NCBI GenBank assembly: GCA_028386065.3
Contig: JAKUCV010006724.1
Location: forward strand, 229,235 to 293,234
Direction: 5' to 3'
DNA from: Turnera subulata
Lineage: Eukaryota; Streptophyta; Magnoliopsida; Malpighiales; Passifloraceae
Length of the DNA: 64,000 nucleotides
Shown piece by piece: positions 45,627 to 57,462 of the stretch (its first letter is position 1; each line of letters starts with the position of its first letter). A program made the translations under genes and the position numbers. The notes under the pieces are model-generated. The model was not told the origin of the DNA. It saw only the letters and a program-made list of their open reading frames with translations, and searched no databases.

Positions 45627-46251
45627 CCGATTACTATAATTATTATAATATACCAACCTACCGAAACCGACAATAACCGGTTTATTCCGTCGGTAACCGA
45701 CACCGAACCCAGAATAAAAATCCACCTCACAATTTTGTTCCCAGTAAGCAAACCACCATCAACCAACAATGACCAAAGTTCAAACAATCTATTAAACCAA
45801 AAAATAATTTTTTTTAAACAGAAACCAAAAAATAAGTTGATGCCCAGATTTGGGATTACTTACTTTATTATATTTGTGATACAATTATGAAAATCTATAT
45901 AGACTTATTGGATAGACCAACTTATTATTAAAAAAAAAGATTGACTAATTTCATAGTACTAGTAAAGTATAACCATCCATCACTATTTATCAAGCACTGG
46001 AGTTGTTATTTACTAAAATGAGTTTTAGTATGTTTTAATATTTTATTATTTTAACTAAGCCATGCAATAATAACGAATACCAACTTAGTGTTTAAAAGTG
46101 GATAAAATCCATGAAAACTAAATATAATGACCACATTTAAAATCCAAAGAGAGTAGAGAGACAAAAATCCACTTTATCCGTTTAAAAGTTATCTGAAAAA
46201 ATAACAATAACATAAGTCGCAAATCTCTTAAGCAAATAAATGCATACATAC

Positions 46252-46328
<77 letters not shown>

Positions 46329-46787
46329 CATATATATATGCATAGATTTGGAGGACAATCTAGATTTGGAGGTCAAAAAGTTTAATAGTTCAATATGGAT
46401 AGGTTGGTAGCTATAATCAATCCCAACATATTAACATCTTAATCCACCTAAAAATCAAATTAGCATCTTAAAATTCAATAGTTGAATAAAAATAAGCAAC
46501 CTAAATTACAATATGTTGATCCCTTCAATTAATTAGGTTGACCTTTTTACAATTAAACAAATACTCTACATGATAACAATCCTATCAATATATACCATGT
46601 CGATCCATTCAATTATACAAGTGACCAAAAACAATACAAGACCACTCCAACTAATAGGTTGACCTTAATATAAACAAATTGTTTAATTAATCTCTAAGTT
46701 AATAGGTCCACCTCTTATCAAATCTCCAAGCATGTACTTATAAAGTTATTAGGTAACTTCTTCTTATTAAGAAGAGTAATGATTGTT
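45627..46787. other. AT-rich intergenic with a long TA/CATATA microsatellite
   Basis: The left edge (45660-45715) is CCGAAACCGA-type repeat, probably the remainder of an older hAT element. At 46250-46340 there is a (TA)n/(CATATA)n microsatellite of about 90 bases. No gene is seen. Confidence 0.55.
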
Positions 46788-46802
46788 AAGAAAAGTATAT
46801 AA

Positions 46803-47165
46803 GCAAGTCACCTCAATCTCCTCCCCTGACCTGGAAGAAGCTAAAGCTGCAATTTTTGCGATGGAAATGGCTAGACATTTGGGTTTACAGGACATCACTC
46901 TTGAGTCAGACTGCTCGCCATTAGTCCATCAATTACACCGACCCTGCTCCCCCTTTTTCATACTTTAATGTTTTAGCTAATGACATTATCATTCTAGCTT
47001 CAAAATTTCGTTCTGTTCTGTTTACGCATGTTAAAAGACAAGGCAATTGTATTGCACATGCCCTTGCTCAACTAGCAAGAACCAATACTTCTATGTGTAG
47101 ATATATTGAGGATGCTCCTCTGCATATCTTGGATATAGCGCTAACGGATGTTGTACGATACTACG
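46803..47165 (+). pseudogene. LINE ORF2 C-terminal RNase H fragment
   Basis: EEAKAAIFAMEMARHLGL and ITLESDCSPLVHQL are the A-helix and D-strand of the RNase H domain that plant LINEs carry after RT. After a frameshift near 46935 the frame continues with FRSVLFTHVKRQGNCIAHAL, the last conserved RNase H motif with its His. It is truncated and frameshifted, so nonfunctional. Confidence 0.7.
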
Positions 47166-47179
47166 ATCTACTTCACATT

Positions 47180-49780
47180 TTTTGGTCGAAACCGGGAAGT
47201 ATATTAAAAATATACGTGAGCTAGGTACATGGTTAGAAGCCGTTAGCTCAGATCGATTTCTATCTTATACAAGAGACATGACAATCATAGTAAAAGTAAT
47301 ACATGATGAGGGAACAGAAACAACATGGACTGCTGAAACAAACACTACAAAGACTGGATGTATACAACCAGGGACGTGACTGGTCAACGAGGATGAGAAG
47401 TATCTGGCGGCCGATCCATATTCACACCGGAGCTGGATGCACCGGGGGAGAAAATCATGCGATGGCAGTCTTCTGCAAGGACTACTGCCGTGTGGTTCTG
47501 ATTTCTACGGGGTCGGGGTGGGGCTGGATGATTGAAGTTGTTAGAGACAACGGGGTAGATGTCGGGGGAAGGAAGAGGGGAGGCGACCGGTCCGATGGGG
47601 GATTGGACAACAACTGAGGTAGACGGGTAGGTGCTGGTATTGGAAACATCTTGAAGGGATTGTCTTTTGGGGGTTTCCTTGGATGTAAGCTTCGAGATTT
47701 TCAAGGGTTGAGCTTTTTTGTTGGATTGCTTTGGGATTCGGGTAGAAAGCTTATTCTTGGACCGTTTGAGTGACCCTTCCCCTATGAAATCTTGGAGTGT
47801 AGGTAGAGCTGGGGGAGGTTCTGGCTGGGAATGGGTCGCATCATCATTTGTTGTTGGAGGAGGAGGGGAAGGTACAAGTGGTATTTCTAGGGAGACATTT
47901 GGTGTGGTTTGTATCGGTGGGATGGGTATAGTCGGGGTCGGGAAAATGATAACCTCAGAGTCCTCAGGTCGAGGACGACTTAAAACTTGAAATCTGTTGG
48001 GTAGAGTGTTAGAATGGGAGGCTAATGGGGAAGCCAGGGGACCATTAATTGGATGCTGGGGTGGCCGCCTAGACCTTCGAGGGACATTCATCCATTTCCC
48101 CCGCCCATCGTTTGTCGAGACATTTGGCTCCCCAGAAGACATTGACAATGCAGAGGTGGGCACAACCTTGCCTCCCTGAGTATGCGGGGCTACCGGGTAG
48201 GCTAGAATGTTATGATCAAGTTTCCCACAGAAATAAAAAATATCTGGCAATCCTTCATATCCAACCTTTAACGGTTCCCCTTCAAGGTATACTGTTCCCT
48301 TGAGAGGTTTCGTTAAATCAAGACAAACAGCTACTCTTGCAAATTTAGCTCTAGTGGGGTTAGAAGTGTTACCATCGAGCTTGACCGTTCTACCCACCAT
48401 GTTGCCGAGCTCCCGCATAATCCGGGAATGGTACCGGTTGGTTGGAAAGTCGGGGAACTGAATCCAGGTGACGATGGAGTCAATTTTGCCGGATGAAGCT
48501 CGGAAGTTAGGGGACCAAGGTTGCACGCTGAGAACGCTTCTGTAAATGAACCAAGATCCATCGGTCAGGGCATGCAAATAATCTTGAGATTCCCAGAATC
48601 TTACCAAATAAAAGTTATTCTCGAGGTCTATGATCTTGATTGAACCGGTTGGTTTCCAAAGCTCGAACAGTTTTGTACGCAGAGCTGTGAAGCCAATATA
48701 TCGTCCATATAATTTGACAACAACTGCATTTTCCCATTGCTTGTCCAATCTGGCTTTAAAAGGATCAGATAACACTAAATTCTCCGCGCCATCATGTTCA
48801 ATCACCATCAAATCTCCTTCTTCGTAATCAGCCTCCCCCTCGAGTTCCCACGGGTCGGATTGGTATAGCGGGTTGGAGCCGGTAAAGAGGGTGTCTCGGT
48901 AACTCGGGCGGACATCCTCCATGGACTCCTCGGTACCCTCCGGTTTAGTCAGCACTGTGATGAGTTGGGGGCGTTGGGTCGACCCGGTTGAACCAAGCCG
49001 GGTTGGGTCACTGGGCAAAGGCCCTACAAGTGGAGTAATCGGTGACTCATTTGACCCGGGTGGATGGAGTGTGCTATTGGCTGCTGTAACGGTGAGCGTG
49101 GTTGCTGGAACAGTCAGTTGGTGCGGCGGTCGTTGAGGCTGGTCCGGCTTGGTTGTAGATTGTGGGGGGGGACCGGATCCGGTCAGTGGCGGGGTCAGTC
49201 ATATGCACATCGGGAGGGGCAGGATTTGTCGCCGAATCCGTAGCAGGTCCCTGCCCAATAGGTGAGGTCCTCTGTCCGGCAATTTCCAGTGCAGGTGCCG
49301 GTCCATCGACCGGGGTGGAAACCTCCGGGTGAGTAGAGGCGCCTACCGGGGTTGGATGGGGCATAGTTGAATCGACCACCATACCCGAATTCGCCATACC
49401 AGCTTCGTCATTCTCCTCTCTACCGGCCTGGCCATCCCGAGACCTCGTCATAGATCGGAGCCGGTCAGAGGAGGGGAGAGCGCCGGCCATTCTTTCTCTT
49501 GAGCGGGATCTATTCCGCTGGACGGGGCTGCCTGTTGGGTCACGGTTTCTGACCTTGCGGGTGGCTCTGTCCACAGCCGTCTCCACGTCATCGGGGCATG
49601 CCGGCGAAGCCATGGCGACGGGCGGGGACGTCGAAGCTGCCGCACTCGCTGGGGGAGAAGGGGCACGTAGGCTTCTGTGTTTCAGGTGGGTGATGCGTGA
49701 AAGACGCGTTGAATTTTCTCTCTTAGCTTTTTGTCTTTTTAGCTAGGCTCCTTTTTTTAATCAGCCTTTTTATAATCATT
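47180..49780 (-). mobile_element. LINE with ORF1 but no ORF2, nested in the outer LINE
   Basis: The 14 bases ATCTACTTCACATT at 47166-47179 and 49781-49794 are its target duplication. On the minus strand it starts at 49780 with a 5' UTR, carries ORF1, and then passes in about 200 bases to a 3' end of the form CCCGGTTTCGACC plus A run. The 4-kb ORF2 (endonuclease, RT) is missing, so this is an internally deleted copy whose ends were still competent for insertion. Confidence 0.8.
47384..49613 (-). pseudogene. LINE ORF1 (DUF4283 / zinc knuckle), frameshifted
   Basis: The N-terminal part, 49613 to about 49170, is Pro/Arg-rich (RNRSRSRERM). The frame changes at an 8-base homopolymer near 49165-49172 and continues to 47384. 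The DUF4283 domain, the RNA-binding core of plant LINE ORF1, spans about 48800-48250 (VVVKLYGRYIGFTALRTKL, FELWKPTGSIKIIDL and LYLVRFW-type motifs, here FYLVRF). The knuckle that should follow is YFCGKLDHNILAYP, where two of four metal ligands are lost. The rest is a Pro/Ser-rich tail. Confidence 0.8.
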
Positions 49781-50819
49781 ATCTACTTCACATTAATGAA
49801 AGTCAACATCACTTACCAAAAAAAGAAAAGTATATAAAGACTATCGTAATAATCAGAATCTAACCACATCTTGGATGAATTCTTACTCAAAATATTTTTT
49901 TCGTACAAATAAAAATATAAATGAAAAGGGAAAAAATTTTGTTACCTTCAAATTATCGTATCCAACGATTATAATATGATGGGATAAGAAGTAGTGGAGC
50001 ATCATAAAAAAAAAAAAAAAATCCCCATGACATATCACATGTATCCAACCTCTTTGGATGCACGGAAATGATAGAGTTAAAGTACAAAAAGCCCACAATT
50101 CTTTTTCTTTCTGTTGAAAGCCCAAACCTATTAGCAGACCAAAAACATTTAACATGAATCACATGACCATGACATATGGTAGATTTTATCAGCCCATATT
50201 ATTGGGTTAAAAAAAAAAAAAAGAGAGCCAACACTGTAGGATTGGCATGTTATTGATCCTAAGAGGGAAAAAAATTTGTATCAGTATAAAATTCGAAATT
50301 GGAAATACTAAGGTTTGTGTATACTACTAGCACATTCTGTATATATCACGAAAGTCCAACATCTGATATTTATTTTAAAAAAAATCAAAATCTGATAATT
50401 TAACGGTGAAATCCTAGCAACCAAATCATTATTATTACATTGTTTATATAGAATCGTCGTAAAAAAGAATATATACAACCAATCATCAAAGAGATGATAT
50501 ACCGCACAACAAATATATAATAAGGACTACAAATGAAAACTTTGTCAGCTAAAATAAAGATTTTGACTAAAAGATAATTTACACTTAACACCACTGATGA
50601 CGTGGACTGCCCGAGACCCCTAAAAGGGACGAAAAATAAGAGTATAGACCCGTAAAAGGGACAAAAAATAGTATAGACCTCCAAACGATATTTTTCAAAT
50701 AGTACGGACCCTGTATATGTGATTTACGTGTTGGTGTTTTTGCCGTCTCTTTCTTGTTACTCCCGTATCCACTTTATTTATTTGATTTATTTTAGCTCAT
50801 TTTAGTTTTATTTGTTGCC

Positions 50820-51212
50820 ATAATTTGTTTTTCATTCAATCTCTTCCTCTCTTTGATCTAAAAAATACGAAAACATCCCTTTCCTTGATTAAGGCTAACC
50901 GAGCTTCGGATTTCGATTCCGAGACATACGCACCCATCTCTCTTCTCTCTCTCTCTCTCTCTCAGACCTCTCTTCTGCAACTCGTCCTCTGCCGCCCATG
51001 TAACCGCCGCCTACACCGTTGTTAGCAAACGGATAAAGGGTCGCGCTGCCCTTCCTGTCTCCTTCTCGCGTCCTCCTCAAATCCACCACTACAGCTGTCG
51101 CTCCAGAGATCAGAGCCTGGAATCGGGAGGTTGTGTTCCCAACTCCGCCCCGAAGTTCAGAGAGCTAAGAGCTCGACCCAGTCGCCGCTGCTGTGACTCG
51201 GGCCGTGCAGGT
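50820..51212 (+). other. Leader-like island with CT microsatellite and a splice-donor end
   Basis: GC-richer than its surroundings. It has a (CT)n run at 50938-50963, then GTGCAG/GTAAACC at 51210, a good donor site, followed by T-rich intron-like sequence. It looks like the first noncoding exon of a plant gene, but no coding exon follows within 1 kb. It may be an orphan 5' exon or part of a captured gene. Confidence 0.35.
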
Positions 51213-51581
51213 AAACCGTCGCCTTCGATGTTCCTTCCTTCTTTTTTTTCCTCCTCCCCTCATGTAACTGTTGACGAATTTCTATTAATTGGGTTTCGTG
51301 TTCTTTCATTGTGGATTGACGAGCGATCTGGGGTGAGTGTTCTTGGTGTATATGTTGTTGATGGTGATGTTCCAGAATTGCGGTTTCGGAGGAAGCTTGG
51401 CGTCGGGTTGTGTAAGTTTGTTGTTGGTTTTTTACATAAACAAAAAAAAAAAAGTTGATGGTTGGTAATTCATGATGGCCGGAATCATTCGTTGGGCTTA
51501 ATAAACATAGTTTGTTTTAAGCTCAATAGAAACTCGGATAATAAATACTCTTGGTTAATAAAATGGTCATAAGTTTTTCCA

Positions 51582-51663
51582 ATTATTGCTTAATATTTTG
51601 ACTAATTAATTAACTCATGAAAATTATTGCTTAATATTTTGACTAATTAATTAACCCATGAGA
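51582..51663. repeat. Tandem duplication, 41-bp unit
   Basis: Two adjacent copies of an AT-rich unit containing GCTTAATATTTTGACTAATT, differing at two bases. Confidence 0.8.
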
Positions 51664-52074
51664 ATCTATCATGGAAGGTTTGTAAGCAGAGGTTGCAAGA
51701 CAGAATACGCAAATTGGCAATGCTCTGGCCCTTCAATAATATAAATATTAAAGATACTAAATTAGTTATATAACAATTCTACAAATGCAAGTAGTATACA
51801 AATTTAATAACTAAATAGATTATTAAAATTTGAAAAAAAAAAGCAAGATCAATGTCCCAACAAAAAGGAAAATTTTCTAAAAAAGTGGAAAATCCACATT
51901 TTTCCAATATTAATCCTCATTCTCCATATTGAAAATCCACATTTTCCAATATAAAATCCACATTTTTCATATTGAAAATCTATATAGATGAAGTAAGACA
52001 GTACACATGATAAAAAAGATAAGTAATTTATTATATGTCAAACAGTATACAGAAAATGGCATTGAATAATCAAC

Positions 52075-52259
52075 GGGTTAATTACATTTTATCCAACTAA
52101 AATTATTCTCAAAAATAAATCACAACTTAAACTATAATCCCCCAAATTTAACCATCTCTGTCAAACAGAAAAAAAGCTCACAAAACCTAACGGAGGTGTA
52201 ATACAGGTGGTTGAATTTGGGGGGTTTTTAGTTTAGGTGGGGTAAAATATAATTAACCC
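52075..52259. mobile_element. MITE, 185 bp
   Basis: The ends GGGTTAATTACATTTTATCC and (reverse complement of the right end) GGGTTAATTATATTTTACCC match over about 18 of 20 bases. Similarity extends inward around CCCCCAAATT. AATCAAC stands on both sides but is offset by three bases, so the target duplication is not settled. Confidence 0.6.
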
Positions 52260-52331
52260 AAGAATCAACACAACTCAAAAACTTAGATTGTTTAAGGGAA
52301 GGCTTTACAATACTAACATTACATGGCATTA

Positions 52332-52730
52332 CTTTTTGGTCGAAGACCGGGAAGGCGGGAGTATATTAATGAGTGTGAAGTGTTACAAAATAGACAGGGT
52401 GGCCAAAACAAAACACAAAACAAGGGGTCATAACCCTGTCAACTCCCTATCCTCCAAGAGGAGGGACTTAATTACATTCGGAGGGACATCAATAACGGCT
52501 AAGCCGGAACAAAAAGGGGCTGTCAGCCGTGCTATATTACGGGCCACCAAGTTAGCTTCCTGCTGTACAAAATCAAAAAAACAGGAAGTTAGGATTAATA
52601 CTGAGACTTTGTTTTTTGGTCGATACAAATAATGGGGGGACCTCGCTTCTACTATGAGATTAGGATCAATAAAAAGATGCTTAAACCCATTAACAACTCT
52701 AGTAAAGCAAACCATAGGCGTAAAAAGTTC
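52332..52730 (-). mobile_element. LINE 3' fragment with RNase H remnant
   Basis: The minus strand has FVQQEANLVARNIARL, the end of a LINE RNase H domain, then a 3' end TTAATATACTCCCGCC plus CCGGTCTTCGACC plus A run. The last motif is shared with the inner LINE at 47180, so both belong to one LINE lineage. It is 5'-truncated; the right boundary is approximate. Confidence 0.6.
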
Positions 52731-52906
52731 AGAATCTCTTAATTACATTCGTACGTTAACTTCAGGCTCCAACTCTGCAAAGCTATGTCGAATATAACTT
52801 TTCAGAATGCGAAGAAAAGAATGAACTTTTTAGGCCATATATATACACACATATATAACATTCATGGGTAACAAAAAGAATAGGCTTATAACTACCGAGG
52901 GGCAAA

Positions 52907-53760
52907 ATGAGAATAGAGGGACGCAGAGGATCCATGTTCATATGCTGTGGGCTCTTGATTGTTTTAGTAGCAGCAGGTCATGAAGATCCGCTGCAACAAA
53001 ACAAGGTAATAAACAACCATATTTTTTGTTTGTTTTTTTTTTTTTTTTCTTTGAGCATCGTATCTATGTTTGTTTTTTAGTAAACAATATATACTTCTTG
53101 ATCTCGTTGTTTAGTTTTGTGTCTACTTTACCAACTTTGGGTTGGTTGTGTGGTAAACAATCGAGTTCAAGTCCTTAATTATGTATGCAAAAAATCCTTC
53201 CTCATGATGGGAGACTTATCTACTATAGCTTGTTTGGTTGGGGGAGTCCGAATATTCATGCAGTATATGAGTTTTGACGATCGAAATTGCAGGGAAACTG
53301 CAGCTATGCAGTGACAATAGGAACAACCTGTGTAAAAGGAGCCGAAACCTCAGGTCATATTAGCCTTAGATTTGGTGACATTGAAGCTAATGACATTATG
53401 GTGCGCCACCTAAACAACAGGCATTTGAGAAAGTTGGACCCATTGCAACCTGATGTTCTTGACGATGTGCCTAGAAAACCATTCCAAGCTTGCATGGTGG
53501 ACCAATTTCAGGTTACGGGTCAATGTGTGAAGTCTCCAATTTGCTACATATATCTAAAATTGGCCGGAGCAGACGACTGGCGACCGGGTTTTGCCCAGGT
53601 TCGGGCAATAGAAAGATCTCATCTGAGTTCTGACTATTTCTATTTCCGGCGGTATCTGCCTAGACATGTTTGGCATGGGTTTGATGCATGCGACAAGGAA
53701 GTCACTCCTTTTGGGATTAAGCGTAAGAGGAAGGTGAATGGGAAGAAGCCATCTAAATAA
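52907..53760 (+). CDS. ATS3: Embryo-specific protein 3 (ATS3-like), PLAT/LH2 domain, two exons
   Basis: Exon 1 is 52907-53005 and exon 2 is 53293-53760 (acceptor TTGCAG before GGAAACTGC), giving 188 residues. FICCGLLIVLVAAG (about residues 11-24) is the secretion signal. The mature part, NCSYAVTIGTTCVKGAETSG, opens a PLAT/LH2 beta-sandwich. ISLRFGDIEAND, the Cys of FQACMVDQFQVTGQCVKSPICYIYLKL in three pieces, and DDWRPGFAQV are the conserved core. The family is ATS3, an embryo and seed protein of unknown biochemical role; PLAT domains bind lipids or proteins. The C-terminus is basic (KRKRKVNGKK). The 287-base intron contains a weak tRNA-like SINE head near 53130-53180 (GGTTGGTTGTGTGGTAAAC, then GAGTTCAAGTCC). 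Confidence 0.85.
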
Positions 53761-53994
53761 ATGTTCCAATCAAATTTTAAGCATCAACATTATAGTTATC
53801 CATGTCCTTTGCTTTTTGTGTAGATTGGCTATTTATTTTTCTGCCTTTTGTATAGTGATGCTAGTTATCCTTCCACAGTTATTATTCTTACCATTTCTTT
53901 GTGACAAACCTCCAAACCTACAAAGTAAGCACATAATTTGGAAAGACCAGTTGTGATATTAATATTGATGAAAACAATAATACCCACGCCAGAT

Positions 53995-54609
53995 TAGGGA
54001 TGGCAATGGGTCGGGGTCTCGCGGGGGAAGGTTCCCCACCCCCACCCCCGTTTCAGAAATGTTCCCCCGTCCCCATCCCCATTCCCCGTTCGGGGAGAAA
54101 ATTGCCCCCATCCCTGTTCCCCGCGGGGACCCCATTCCCCAATTTGATAGATAAAAATTGGTAAAATATATATATTTTTTAAAGTAATCAAAGTTAACTT
54201 ATAAACAAATTTAATTGTTTTGGCTTACATGATTCAAAATATAAGACAAGAAAATTAAAGATGGTTACTAGTTCATTGTCTCTACTGTTGATTACATACT
54301 AGAACACTAAAATAAAATCTAATTGTTGCATTCAACTAACTCAACAATTGCATCTCAAAAATTTTGCCTACTCCCCAATTCCTACTTATTGGTTAATCGC
54401 ATAATGACTCAAGGGTATTTTTGTAGATTTGCTTATTTCGGGTCCCCGTGGGTCGGGGGGGAGCACCCCCCGCCCCATTCCCAAATTCCCCACGGGGCCA
54501 AAACGTCCCCCGTCCCCATCCCCGCGGGAGGAAAATTGCCCCCATCCCCGTACCCCATTCGGGGATTCCCCGCGGATTCCCCGTTAACAGACACCCATTG
54601 CCATCCCTA
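53995..54609. mobile_element. hAT MITE, 615 bp, with GC-rich ends
   Basis: The ends TAGGGATGGCAATGGGT and ACCCATTGCCATCCCTA are perfect inverted repeats. The 8-mer cgccagat flanks both sides (53987-53994, 54610-54617), a perfect hAT target duplication. The first 150 and last 170 bases are full of CCCCATCCCC / GGGGA runs, and the middle is AT-rich. It has no coding sequence. Confidence 0.9.
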
Positions 54610-54617
54610 CGCCAGAT

Positions 54618-57462
54618 ATTATTGAATCGAGTTCGATCACAGAAAACTTGTGTGTGAATAGTATCCGGGACAAGAGAATTCTAAATTACTTCACACCCAG
54701 TCCAAAGAATTTCGGGGTATTTATATGAATCGAATTTTGGTCGCATAAGCCATAAAGCGGATTTTTTGGGTTTATTGGGCTTGAGCTTTATCTTTGGACC
54801 CGGATCTCTAGCATAATAAGCCCAACGGATATATTACATTGTGCCATATAAATTTTTGCATTTGGTCCATATGAAGGCCCAGCCAGTGATGAATAGGCCC
54901 AAGCAAAGCCTATAATAAAGAAAGTAAATTGAAAGGATGGACAGAAGCTGTCAGGCATGGAGAACCATACGACCATTTTCCAAACACTTGAATGAATTTG
55001 CTGCATGCATTGGATTGAACAACCTTAATGGAAAAGCCATACTTTAACTGGGTTTGGTTTGCATATCGAAGTATGAAATTTATATTCTGGAATTTTTCTT
55101 TTTGTCTTGAATTAATGATATTCTGGAAATAATGATCCTGCTTGTTTTGACCGATCAACATCGGGGGATCTTTTCTGTTTTAGAAGAAATCAAAATCATC
55201 ATCGGTAGGTGACAGGGATTCCTACTGCGACCACCAGTTAAATCAGCTAGCAAATGTGGTTTCATGAGCTAAATAGTGGTGGTGCAGATATGAGCACTGC
55301 AAGGTCACACTGGTCATGTATAGGTTGTGTAGTAGGCTTTAGGTGTAGTGTAGCATAAAAACAATACTATAAAAAAGCAGCATCATTTTTAATTTGTCAG
55401 TTGTCAAATCAGAATCACAGTATTTTGCGTGCACCAATCACCCTATCCCACCTTCATAACACAGTAGCTTAAGCTTCCCTTGTCGTTTTGCCCCCTTCAA
55501 AACTACCATGTATATGTTCATCAAAGACCAATGAAGAAAAAGAAAACAATGTAACAGAAATTCTAATCCTAGCTGTATATGTGTGTATATATATATGTGT
55601 GTGTACGGGGAGGAAACATGGAGTGGTCTAATCACAATAGACGCATTAACCCATGTAAATTTATCTATCCTAAATCAATACTTCAGTACAGTTTTACATA
55701 TTTGTCTTATGACAATTATTTTTTTCTATTTGGGGGGAGGGTGGTTGACAAGACACTTTTAGGGTCATGGATGGTCCATTTCTGATAGATATCCTAACCC
55801 CATGAATGGTAAGAGCCTTGTGCCTTCTGTGGACCTTTGACCTTTCCCCACATCCTGAATTTCTGATAGACAGATATATCCTCAGGCTCAGCCCTCTTTT
55901 ATAAGGATCAACCAATTGCAATCAATTTGGTGTGATGCCCATAGTTCCCTCTGGTTTTGACTGTTTGTTTTGTAAATTTTTAAAGGAGATGTATATTTAC
56001 ATTCATCCACCTAATATTAGTAAATCTGTTTCCCCTCCACTTATAACTTGATTAAAATTAAATCATATAAATTCATTACGATACTAATAATTATTTAATT
56101 GAAGTACCCAACTACGAACTTGCTAGCATGCTAATGTTTTTTGTATGATCCGAGTGTACTTGTCCACTAATAATATTATCAGCAGTCAATAATTCTTAAA
56201 AAAATGATCTTGAGACCATCTTTAATTAAATTAAGTTTTAAACAGATTTTATACTTGACTTCTTGCTTTTTGCTAGAGGCTGGCTTATAAGATCCCCCAT
56301 AAATTTTGGATGCCATTTGGATCTGAATATATTGGTCTAATTAATATGAACAGTTGCAAATAAATGGAATGTTGACAGGGCAGATAAGACTATGCAAAGC
56401 CAAAATTGCAGGGCAATGCATGCAGTGGATGCATTTAAGGGATCCAAGTCTCCTGTCGACTGCCTAGCTAGCTACGCTTGCATACCAAACAACAAAACTC
56501 TAGTGAAGCAGAAACGAAAGTTCTCCATTTGTTGAACCAAAAAAAAAAACAAAAAGGTCCTCCGTTAGCCCAATATATAGTTCAAAGCAACGACATATAT
56601 ATGTAGGGCAATAGTCACTTTTGCTACCCTGTACCGTTTCATTTACAACAATTTTACACCTCCAGTTTCAAGTGTTTTAACTGTACTTTGTAATATTTAT
56701 ATTAAACTGTCTTATACCTCCAATTAATCATACTAACTTGTAGTGGATTCTTAAACCTGAAGATTCAGATTTCTAGTTTTTGTAGAAGTTGGGGTACGAA
56801 AATTGTGAGAGATTAGTCCAGCTCCAATCAATCATAATAATTTCAATCAAACTTAATTAATAACTGCGATTTCCAATTAATCATAATAATTTCAATCAAG
56901 CCTAATGTTCGCTGGGTGTAACTACTTGGATTTTAGGATACTGAAAATTGCTTAGGAATTCTATATAAAATTTCAATCTCCTCATTAAGCTGTGGGTTTC
57001 CAAGAAATTCCATATTATGTAGAGTCAATATTATTTGAAGCAAGGTGATGATGAGATAATGATTCAAGTACCCCACCAACTGTATCTCTTCAGTTCCCAC
57101 CTCTCCCTCCCTCTGCATGGTCTGATAGCAACACTTGAATGCCCCTCTCAGGGAAACATCAGCATGACACCTCCTCTTGTGTACTTTTCTCTTCCTCATG
57201 ATCATTTACTATATTCAACCTCTCTTTCTCCATATCTCTCTCCATCCTTTTTGTCTCTCTTTCTCTCTTAACACCCTTGTCTCCATATTGCACTGTATAT
57301 TTCTCATTGTCCCTCCACTCCCTCTATATATTTTAAAAGCTGATTGGACTTCTCATTCTCCCAAAAGCCAGTAACTAACAACACAACAACAAGAGTGGTG
57401 GTGCTACTGCTAGCTAGCTTCCTAGCTGTAACCAAGCAAAAGCCTTTTTGCAGATTAATAAT
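54618..57462. other. Long upstream region of the WOX3-type gene
   Basis: 2.8 kb without another gene. It contains a (TA/TG)n stretch near 55578-55607. A CT-rich stretch (57105-57280) and a TATA box at 57325 precede the ATG. WOX3 genes are usually under complex spatial control, so distal elements may lie here, but I cannot point to them. Confidence 0.5.
57324..57333 (+). promoter_or_regulatory. TATA box of the WOX3-type gene
   Basis: CTATATATTT about 135 bases upstream of the ATG, after a CT-rich stretch. Confidence 0.5.

Larger units (their letters stand above)
46803..49822 (+). mobile_element. 5'-truncated LINE (RNase H end), split by a second LINE
   Basis: The 15 bases AAGAAAAGTATATAA stand at 46788-46802 and at 49823-49837, a clear target duplication. 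The inserted LINE is read in two parts: 46803-47179 (end of ORF2 with RNase H) and 49795-49822 (3' end AATGAAAG...TTACC plus A run). The part between is another LINE in the opposite direction. Without it the outer copy is only about 405 bases. Confidence 0.8.
49838..52074. other. AT-rich intergenic stretch containing a leader-like GC-rich island
   Basis: Mostly A/T runs. The island at 50820-51212 is listed separately. No protein-coding gene is recognised. Confidence 0.5.

Noticed and set aside
46250..46340. CRISPR-like or tandem array
   Set aside because: It is a plain TA/CATATA microsatellite.
46803..49780. Twin-priming inversion of a single LINE
   Set aside because: The 3' part would have to lie next to the poly(A) end, and a second 14-bp target duplication inside the first shows two separate insertions.
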